DNA of 5,033 bases from Planctomycetota bacterium (GTDB lineage: Bacteria > Planctomycetota > UBA1135 > UBA2386): assembly GCA_023433825.1 (NCBI GenBank), contig JAEYTU010000289.1:1-5033 (forward strand), in the 5' to 3' direction. The notes under the pieces were generated by a model, which searched no databases, was not told where the DNA came from, and saw only the letters and a program-made list of their open reading frames with translations. Positions 1 to 5,033 of the stretch are shown in pieces. Every line of letters starts with the position of its first letter. Position 1 is the first letter of the stretch. Position numbers and translations under genes: made by a program.

Positions 1-1145
1 TCGACACATCGCTCGGTCAGCATCGTGCACGCACGTGCCAGCAACTGCGCCGACTCGATCGTGTTGCGCGCCAGGAGCGGCATCATCGTGTTCAGTTCGA
101 ACTGACCCTGCGAATTGCCGAATGCGACCGCCACGTCGTTCCCGAGAACCTGAGCGCACGCCATCAGCACGGCCTCGCAGATCACCGGGTTGACCTTCGC
201 CGGCATGATCGACGACCCGGGCTGCACGGCCGGGATCCGAAGTTCGTCCACGGTGCTCGACGCCATCCAGCGAACGTCGTTGACGATCTTGTAGAGCGCC
301 GTCGCGAACGTCCGCATCGTCGCGCTCGCGTCGACGACGACGTCGAGACTCGACTGCGCTCGGAAGTGGTTCTTCGTCTCGCGCAGTTCGAGACCGAGCG
401 TCGCACCGAGTCGATCGCAGATCGCCGACGTGACGCGTCGATCTGCGTGCACCCCGGTCCCGACGGCCGTTCCGCCGAGCGGAAGTTCCCCGAGCGCGTG
501 GATCGACGCCTCGACGGCCGCCCGTGCGCGCGCACACTGACCGGCGTACCCACGGAACACCTGGCCGAATCGGATCGGCATCGCGTCCATCAGATGCGTT
601 CGTCCGGTCTTCACGTCTTCGAACGTCGCGTCGGCCTTCGAATGCCACGCAGCCGTCAACGTCGTCAGTGCCGGCAGCAGCTCCGTCGCGAGCACCTCGG
701 CGAGGCCGATCTGCACCGCGGACGGGAACACGTCGTTGCTCGACTGCCCGAGATTCACGTGGTCGTTCGGATGCACGTGGCGACTGCCGCGCGCATGACC
801 GAGCAATTCGTCGGCGCGGTTCGCGAGGACCTCGTTGACGTTCATGTTCGACGACGTGCCGCTGCCGGTCTGGAACACGTCGACGACCAGATCGTCGCGG
901 AAGTCCCCCGCCACGAGTTCGGCGACCGCCTGTTGGATCGCGTTCGCGCGGTCCGCGTCGAGAAGACCGAGTTCGGCATGAACCGCGGCCGCCTCCCCTT
1001 TCAACCGCGCCAGCGATCGCAGCACCGGCCACGGCACCGGTCCGCCGCCGAGCGTGAAGTTCCGCAGTGCCCGCGCGGTCTGCGCCCCGTAGTACGCGCG
1101 CTCGGGCACGGACATCTCACCCATCGTGTCGCGTTCGATCCGCAT
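1..1145 (-). CDS. fumC: Class II fumarate hydratase (fumarase C), C-terminus cut by window edge
   Basis: Catalyses reversible hydration of fumarate to L-malate in the TCA cycle; a cytosolic, iron-free homotetramer of the fumarase/aspartase superfamily. 381 residues are visible of about 460, so roughly the last 80 are missing. Family landmarks seen: N-terminal RIERDTMGE (2-10) and YYGAQT, TGSGTSSNMN (93-102), the HPND site-B-like loop (125-128) followed by HVNLGQSSND, GRTHL with the general T183-H184 pair, and the signature GSSIMPAKVNP (310-320) with the mobile-loop catalytic serine S311. GNSQGQFELN after the signature favours fumarase over aspartase. Position 316 is Ala where most fumarases have Gly; aspartases often have Ala there. 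The ATG at 1145 is chosen because MRIERDTMGE is the usual family start and GGCGGA lies about 5 nt upstream; the frame stays open further upstream but encodes unconserved sequence. The gene is divergent from the tRNA-Leu. Aspartase is the main alternative, judged unlikely. Confidence 0.95.
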   Translation of the reverse strand, partial: MRIERDTMGEMSVPERAYYGAQTARALRNFTLGGGPVPWPVLRSLARLKGEAAAVHAELGLLDADRANAIQQAVAELVAGDFRDDLVVDVFQTGSGTSSNMNVNEVLANRADELLGHARGSRHVHPNDHVNLGQSSNDVFPSAVQIGLAEVLATELLPALTTLTAAWHSKADATFEDVKTGRTHLMDAMPIRFGQVFRGYAGQCARARAAVEASIHALGELPLGGTAVGTGVHADRRVTSAICDRLGATLGLELRETKNHFRAQSSLDVVVDASATMRTFATALYKIVNDVRWMASSTVDELRIPAVQPGSSIMPAKVNPVICEAVLMACAQVLGNDVAVAFGNSQGQFELNTMMPLLARNTIESAQLLARACTMLTERCV

Positions 1146-1197
1146 TGCGTCCGCCAACGTGGCCGCACGACGCGCGTCATGCAATCGTCGCGTGAGG

Positions 1198-1226
1198 TTC
1201 GCAAGCGCGGACGCGACGGCTAACGT
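1198..1226 (+). promoter_or_regulatory. Possible promoter for tRNA-Leu and the downstream redox gene
   Basis: TTCGCA (1198-1203) and TAACGT (1221-1226) are separated by 17 nt and end 11 nt before the mature tRNA. Each matches the sigma-70 consensus only partly (4/6 and 3/6), though TAACGT fits the TAnnnT form common in GC-rich bacteria. The placement is right for a tRNA gene, but the match is weak and chance cannot be excluded. It lies in the short gap shared with divergent fumC. Confidence 0.25.
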
Positions 1227-1237
1227 TCCGCGCCGCC

Positions 1238-1322
1238 GCGGAGATGGCGGAATCGGCAGACGCAGCAGACTTAAAATCTGCAGCCGCAAGGCGTGAGGGT
1301 TCGAGTCCCTCTCTCCGCACCA
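1238..1322 (+). tRNA. tRNA-Leu, anticodon UAA, with encoded CCA
   Basis: A complete cloverleaf can be drawn. The acceptor stem GCGGAGA (1238-1244) pairs perfectly with TCTCCGC (1312-1318). The D stem GCG/CGC (1247-1249 with 1261-1263) has 3 bp, as is usual for tRNA-Leu. The anticodon arm is GCAGA / CTTAAAA / TCTGC (1265-1281), with anticodon TAA at 1272-1274. A class II long variable arm runs from 1282 to 1294, with GCC and GGC able to pair. The T arm is GAGGG / TTCGAGT / CCCTC (1295-1311). The discriminator base is A1319, and CCA is encoded at 1320-1322. It reads UUA, and UUG by wobble. The coding genes in this window contain no TTA that I could find, so it serves a rare codon here. The next gene on the same strand starts 39 nt later. 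Confidence 0.98.
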
Positions 1323-1349
1323 CGACTCGCGAGAACCAAGGCCCGAAAC

Positions 1350-1353
1350 GAGG
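1350..1353 (+). promoter_or_regulatory. Shine-Dalgarno that decides the start of the thioredoxin-fold gene
   Basis: GAGG lies 8 nt before the ATG at 1362. The next in-frame ATG at 1383 has only a pyrimidine-rich stretch before it, and the in-frame ATG at 1293 lies inside the tRNA, so this site supports 1362. Confidence 0.6.
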
Positions 1354-1361
1354 CGACGCCG

Positions 1362-1916
1362 ATGGCACTGACGTCCTCCACCATGCCCGCTCTCGGCAGC
1401 CCGCTGCCGAAGTTCCAACTGCACGACCCCGTCACGGGGACGACGCGCGACAGCGACGAGTTCGGCACCCCGCTCGTCGTGATGTTCCTGTGCAATCACT
1501 GCCCGTTCGTCGTTCACGTCCTCGACGGTCTTCTCGCGCTGACGCGCGAGTACCTCGACCGCGGCGTGGCGTTCGTCGCGATCAACAGCAACGACGTCGA
1601 GAGCTATCCAGCCGACGCGCCAGATCGGATGGCGGAGCTCGCGCGCGACAAGGCGTTCGGGTTCCCGTTCCTGTTCGACGCCGATCAGTCGGTCGCGCGC
1701 GCGTTCGGTGCGGCCTGCACGCCCGACTTCTTCGTCTACGACGCGGCACGGACGCTGGCCTATCGCGGCCAACTCGACCGCAGCCGGCCGGGGAACGGCG
1801 TGCCGGTGACCGGCGCCGATCTGCGCGCGGCGCTCGACGCGCTGCTCGCCGGACAGCGTCCGTCGGAGCAGCAGCGCCCGAGCGCGGGCTGCAACATCAA
1901 GTGGCGGAAGAGCTGA
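1362..1916 (+). CDS. Thioredoxin-fold, peroxiredoxin-like redox protein (AhpC/TSA-related)
   Basis: A 184-residue protein with no visible signal peptide or membrane segment, so probably cytosolic. It matches the thioredoxin-superfamily group often annotated as thioredoxin family protein or peroxiredoxin-like 1. Seen: an N-terminal GSPLPKFQLHD strand typical of AhpC/TSA proteins (12-22), the redox motif C44-N-H-C47 followed by PFV, GVAFVAINSND (68-78), the cis-proline element A-C119-T-P121-D with FFV, the family motif YRGQLDRSRPGN (134-145), and a C-terminal PSAGCNIKW (173-181) with C177. The CxxC pair suggests thiol-disulphide exchange or peroxide reduction, but substrate and reductant cannot be read from the sequence. 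Only four cysteines are present, two in CxxC and two in conserved family motifs. It starts 39 nt after the tRNA, with no separate promoter evident, so a shared transcript is likely. It converges on ahcY with 42 bp between stops. Confidence 0.9.
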   Translation: MALTSSTMPALGSPLPKFQLHDPVTGTTRDSDEFGTPLVVMFLCNHCPFVVHVLDGLLALTREYLDRGVAFVAINSNDVESYPADAPDRMAELARDKAFGFPFLFDADQSVARAFGAACTPDFFVYDAARTLAYRGQLDRSRPGNGVPVTGADLRAALDALLAGQRPSEQQRPSAGCNIKWRKS

Positions 1917-1958
1917 ACGGCGCGCCGTCCAACCTCCCGCCGCGTCGGCCAGTACCGG

Positions 1959-3281
<1,323 letters not shown>

Positions 3282-3285
3282 CGGG

Positions 3286-3291
3286 TCACCT
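3286..3291 (-). promoter_or_regulatory. Ribosome binding site of ahcY
   Basis: AGGTGA on the minus strand ends 4 nt before the ATG at 3281. This strong site confirms the start and shows that ahcY is translated from its own initiation signal, not by coupling to the upstream gene. Confidence 0.75.
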
Positions 3292-3324
3292 GGTTTCTGT
3301 GTTGGTGTTTCGGTGTTGGTTTCG
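3291..3324 (-). repeat. A/C-rich degenerate tandem repeat in the ahcY leader
   Basis: Read on the minus strand, this is CGAAACCAACAC, then CGAAACACCAACAC, then AGAAACCA: two and a half imperfect units of 12-14 nt. The stretch is G-poor and low in GC compared with everything around it, so the mRNA before the ahcY ribosome site should be unstructured. It could act as a ribosome standby site or translation enhancer; that role is inference. It does not resemble an SAH riboswitch, which needs long GC-rich paired elements. Confidence 0.6.
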
Positions 3325-3330
3325 AACGGA

Positions 3331-4305
3331 TCAGGAATTCGGGTGCGCGCGGCGCGCGCGGACGAGGAACAGCGGCAACGAGGCCTTGCGGCCGTCCTTC
3401 GATTCGACGACGTAGCGGTCGTCCAGCACGCGCGTCGTGACGTCGACGAAGCCGGCGCGCGACAGCGAACCGACGACCATGTCCGGCTTCAGGCCGAGTC
3501 GAAGATCCCCCATCTCCTCACGCATCCACTCCTCGTCGTGCGGCAGCAGATCGGTCAGCACCGCCGTGCCCCCGGGTCGGATCGCGCGAGCGAGCTCGGC
3601 CGCACCTGCGTCGAGCGCGGGCAGGTGGTGCCAGACGAGGTTGGCGAACGCGGCGTCGACTTCGCCGTCGGCCAGTGGGAGCCGGTCGAGCTCACCGCGG
3701 CGAAACTCGACCCCTTCGCGCAGGCGACGCGACGCCGCATCGAGCATCGCCGACGAGTGGTCGACGGCGATGACGTGGGCGCCTTGCAGCACGAGGTACT
3801 CGGTCAGGTAACCGGCACCGCAGCCGAGGTCGGCGACGCGCAGCCCAGGCGGAACCAACGCCGCATAGGCGTCAGCGCGCAGCGACCCGGTCGCGAACTC
3901 CTGGCCGCGCTCGACCCACCGTTCGGCGAGTCGGTCGTGCGCGGCGCGACTGCGCTCGCGGCGCTGCTCACGAATGCGATCGAGCGCGACTTGGTCCTGG
4001 TGCCACGCCGGACTCCGCAGCCACGGCTCGACGGCCGCGACGAAGATCGACGGTGTCAGCGGGCCCGCTTCGGTCGGCGGCTCGACGCGATGGAAGCTCC
4101 AGTTGCCGTCCTTGCGGTCGCGCACGATGCCGGCGCGCTTCAGCAGCGACAGGTGGTTGCTGATCCGGCTCTGCGCGAGCCCGGTGATCGACATCAGTTC
4201 GTGGACCGCCAACTCCTCCTGCGACAGCAGCGCGACCAGACGCAGGCGCGTCGGGTCGGACAGCAGCTTCAGCGTGGTCTGGAGGATCGCGATCGAGGTC
4301 GGCAC
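3331..4305 (-). CDS. ArsR-family winged-helix regulator fused to a SAM-dependent methyltransferase domain
   Basis: 324 residues in two parts. The winged helix (about 8-74) carries LKLLSDPTRLRLVALL (12-27), recognition helix AQSRISNHLSLLKRAGIV (44-61) and wing RDRKDGNWSFHRV. After a charged Arg/Glu-rich linker (about 105-135) comes a class I methyltransferase fold: motif I VADLGCGAGYL (157-167), the acidic ribose-binding D182 in VIAVDHSSAML, LPLADGEVDAAFANLVWHHL (209-228) and RPGGTAVLTDLLPH (243-256). The protein has a single cysteine (C162, inside motif I) and no CxC metal site, so it is not a classical arsenic or zinc sensor. The position before ahcY suggests SAH or SAM is sensed, as proposed for SahR-type regulators; whether it methylates anything is unknown. 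The GTG at 4305 is chosen because it sits 12 residues before the conserved helix and just after the palindrome; no Shine-Dalgarno is visible. The frame runs open upstream into the peptidase gene, but that extension has antisense-like composition. Confidence 0.9.
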   Translation of the reverse strand: MPTSIAILQTTLKLLSDPTRLRLVALLSQEELAVHELMSITGLAQSRISNHLSLLKRAGIVRDRKDGNWSFHRVEPPTEAGPLTPSIFVAAVEPWLRSPAWHQDQVALDRIREQRRERSRAAHDRLAERWVERGQEFATGSLRADAYAALVPPGLRVADLGCGAGYLTEYLVLQGAHVIAVDHSSAMLDAASRRLREGVEFRRGELDRLPLADGEVDAAFANLVWHHLPALDAGAAELARAIRPGGTAVLTDLLPHDEEWMREEMGDLRLGLKPDMVVGSLSRAGFVDVTTRVLDDRYVVESKDGRKASLPLFLVRARRAHPNS

Positions 4306-4309
4306 GGCG

Positions 4310-4335
4310 CGTATATCAGCATATTCTGATATACG
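4310..4335. promoter_or_regulatory. 26-bp near-perfect palindrome, likely operator of the ArsR-type regulator
   Basis: Arms CGTATATCAG (4310-4319) and CTGATATACG (4326-4335) are exact reverse complements around a 6-nt centre, CATATT, whose inner ATAT is itself symmetric; 12 of 13 base pairs of the dyad match. It is strikingly AT-rich in otherwise very GC-rich DNA. It ends 4 bp before the regulator's GTG and overlaps its likely promoter, as expected for a homodimeric winged-helix repressor controlling its own operon. As RNA it could also fold into a hairpin, but there is no T-tract, so a terminator is less likely. I see no second copy in the window. Confidence 0.75.
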
Positions 4336-4341
4336 AATCAA
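4313..4341 (-). promoter_or_regulatory. Candidate promoter of the arsR-methyltransferase/ahcY operon
   Basis: On the minus strand TTGATT (4341-4336) and TGATAT (4318-4313) are spaced by exactly 17 nt. The -35 matches consensus at 4/6 and the -10 at 3/6. The predicted start of transcription falls at about 4305-4307, at or next to the GTG start codon, implying a leaderless or almost leaderless mRNA. The palindrome fills the spacer and the -10, so bound regulator would block polymerase. Confidence 0.45.
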
Positions 4342-4390
4342 CCACCCGTCGAATTCGATCGCAACGGACGTTCCCGGACGGACTTGCGCG

Positions 4391-4415
4391 GCGGGGCGAC
4401 TACTTGTCGCCCCGC
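4391..4415 (-). terminator. 10-bp GC-rich hairpin around the peptidase stop codon, possible terminator
   Basis: GCGGGGCGAC (4391-4400) and GTCGCCCCGC (4406-4415) are perfect reverse complements with a 5-nt loop; the TAG stop of the peptidase gene (4402-4400) lies across the loop and stem. No T-run follows on the minus strand, so this is not a canonical intrinsic terminator. It may end or protect the 3' end of the peptidase mRNA and separate it from the next operon. Confidence 0.4.
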
Positions 4416-5033
4416 GGCTTCTCGCCGCCCGCGTCCAACTTCGCCCCCTCCCAGTCGCGACTGCGGCCGAGGACCGACGGGCGAGCCGCGTCGTTCGCGA
4501 CGGCGTAGCCGGTCCAGTAGGCGAGCCGCGCGACACGCTCCATCTTGACCGGGTCGAGCTTGTCCGCGTGGTCGGTCACCTGGTGGTAGTCCGGGTGATC
4601 GCCCGCGAAGAAGAAGACGACCGGGATGTCCTTCTTGGCAAAGTTGTAGTGATCGCTGCGCGTGTAGTACTCGTCGCCGCTCGCGAGCGTCATCTGCATC
4701 GCCGTCGCGAACTTCGCACCGTCGCGGACGATCGACGAGAACTTGCCGTGCGCGAAACTTGGCGTGATCAGCACGCCGTCGTCGTCGGTCGCGTCCTTCG
4801 TCGTGCCGTCGTTGATCCCGCTGCGGCCGATCATGTCGATGTTGATGTTCGCGACGAGCGAGTCGAGCGGCCATGTCGGACGCGCGGCGAACCACGCCGA
4901 CCCCCACAGACCGAGTTCCTCTCCCGAAACGGAGAGGAAGATGACCGAACGCTTCGGCGCATCCTCCTTCGCGAATGCCTGCGCGATGTCGAGCAAGCCC
5001 GCCGAACCCGACGCGTTGTCGTCGGCCCCGTTG
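4400..5033 (-). CDS. M28-family zinc aminopeptidase, C-terminal part (N-terminus outside the window)
   Basis: The last 210 residues of an M28 metallopeptidase, which removes N-terminal amino acids from peptides with two zinc ions. Four of the metal or catalytic elements can be seen in order: GADDNASG (2-9), whose second Asp (D5) is the bridging ligand position; SGEELGLWGS (36-45) with catalytic base E38 and metal ligand E39; NINIDMIGR (62-70) with ligand D66; and RSDHYNF (125-131) with ligand H128. The upstream HxD ligand lies outside. GDHPDYHQVTDHADKLD is typical of the C-terminal part of these proteins. Many relatives are exported, but the signal peptide region is not in the window. The TTG at 4996 is within the domain and is not a start. 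The stop lies 94 bp before the ArsR-type gene on the same strand, with a hairpin between them, so it probably belongs to a separate transcript. Confidence 0.93.
   Translation of the reverse strand, partial: NGADDNASGSAGLLDIAQAFAKEDAPKRSVIFLSVSGEELGLWGSAWFAARPTWPLDSLVANINIDMIGRSGINDGTTKDATDDDGVLITPSFAHGKFSSIVRDGAKFATAMQMTLASGDEYYTRSDHYNFAKKDIPVVFFFAGDHPDYHQVTDHADKLDPVKMERVARLAYWTGYAVANDAARPSVLGRSRDWEGAKLDAGGEKPRGDK

Noticed and set aside
1176..1204. TTGCGA-17-CATGAC on the minus strand as a fumC promoter
   Set aside because: Position is suitable, but the -10 matches only 3/6 and several equally weak pairs exist in this GC-rich gap.
366..1223. 285-codon plus-strand open frame opposite fumC, and a 356-codon one opposite the ArsR-type gene (3259-4329)
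   Set aside because: Both are Arg/His/Val-rich antisense shadows of conserved genes, with no motif or convincing ribosome site.
1293..1361. ATG at 1293 as start of the thioredoxin-fold protein
   Set aside because: This start lies within the variable arm of the tRNA, and the extra 23 residues are just translated tRNA and spacer. The ATG at 1362 has a Shine-Dalgarno and precedes the conserved domain.
1917..1928. 12-bp perfect palindrome ACGGCGCGCCGT right after the thioredoxin-fold gene stop
   Set aside because: It has no loop and no T-tract, and short GC palindromes are expected by chance in this composition. Not called as a terminator.
4303..4341. In-frame TTG at 4341 as an alternative start of the regulator
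   Set aside because: It would put the palindrome and the -10 inside the coding region and add residues not expected in the family. The purine stretch before it is too close to act as a ribosome site.
4306..4536. 77-residue N-terminal extension of the ArsR-methyltransferase frame
   Set aside because: It would overlap the conserved C-terminal part of the peptidase gene and read through the operator. Its Arg/Ser/Thr-rich sequence has no family counterpart.

Overview
The window is high-GC bacterial chromosome and is almost fully coding. It holds five protein genes, two of them cut by the window edges, and one tRNA. I see no sign of phage, plasmid, insertion sequence or CRISPR. Codons end mostly in G or C, and by eye none of the five reading frames uses TTA. 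Gene content (class II fumarase, S-adenosylhomocysteine hydrolase, an ArsR-methyltransferase fusion, a secreted-type M28 peptidase) suits an aerobic or facultative free-living GC-rich bacterium. The short S-adenosylhomocysteine hydrolase, without the roughly 40-residue insert of many proteobacterial and actinobacterial enzymes, leads me to suspect Planctomycetota, Acidobacteriota or Myxococcota, but the sequence alone does not settle the phylum.

Layout from left to right: (1) 1-1145, minus strand, fumC, lacking its C-terminal end. (2) A 92-bp divergent gap, then tRNA-Leu(UAA) on the plus strand at 1238-1322. (3) 1362-1916, plus strand, a thioredoxin-fold peroxiredoxin-like protein that probably shares the tRNA transcript. 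(4) A 42-bp convergent gap, then ahcY on the minus strand (1959-3281). (5) 3331-4305, minus strand, an ArsR-type winged helix fused to a SAM-dependent methyltransferase domain, 49 bp upstream of ahcY. (6) A 94-bp gap with a near-perfect 26-bp palindrome and a promoter-like sequence. (7) 4400 to the window end, minus strand, the C-terminal part of an M28 zinc aminopeptidase.

The part that works as a unit is the ArsR-methyltransferase plus ahcY pair. AhcY removes S-adenosylhomocysteine (SAH), the inhibitory product of every SAM-dependent methylation. The regulator has the methyltransferase fold that binds SAM or SAH, has only one cysteine and so cannot be a classical thiol metal sensor, and sits just downstream of an AT-rich palindrome that overlaps its likely promoter. 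The simplest reading is an autoregulated SAH- or SAM-responsive operon of the SahR type. Fusions of this kind beside ahcY are known in other bacteria, so this is probably a variant of a described circuit and not a wholly new system. The operator sequence and the apparently leaderless GTG start are the details most worth testing.
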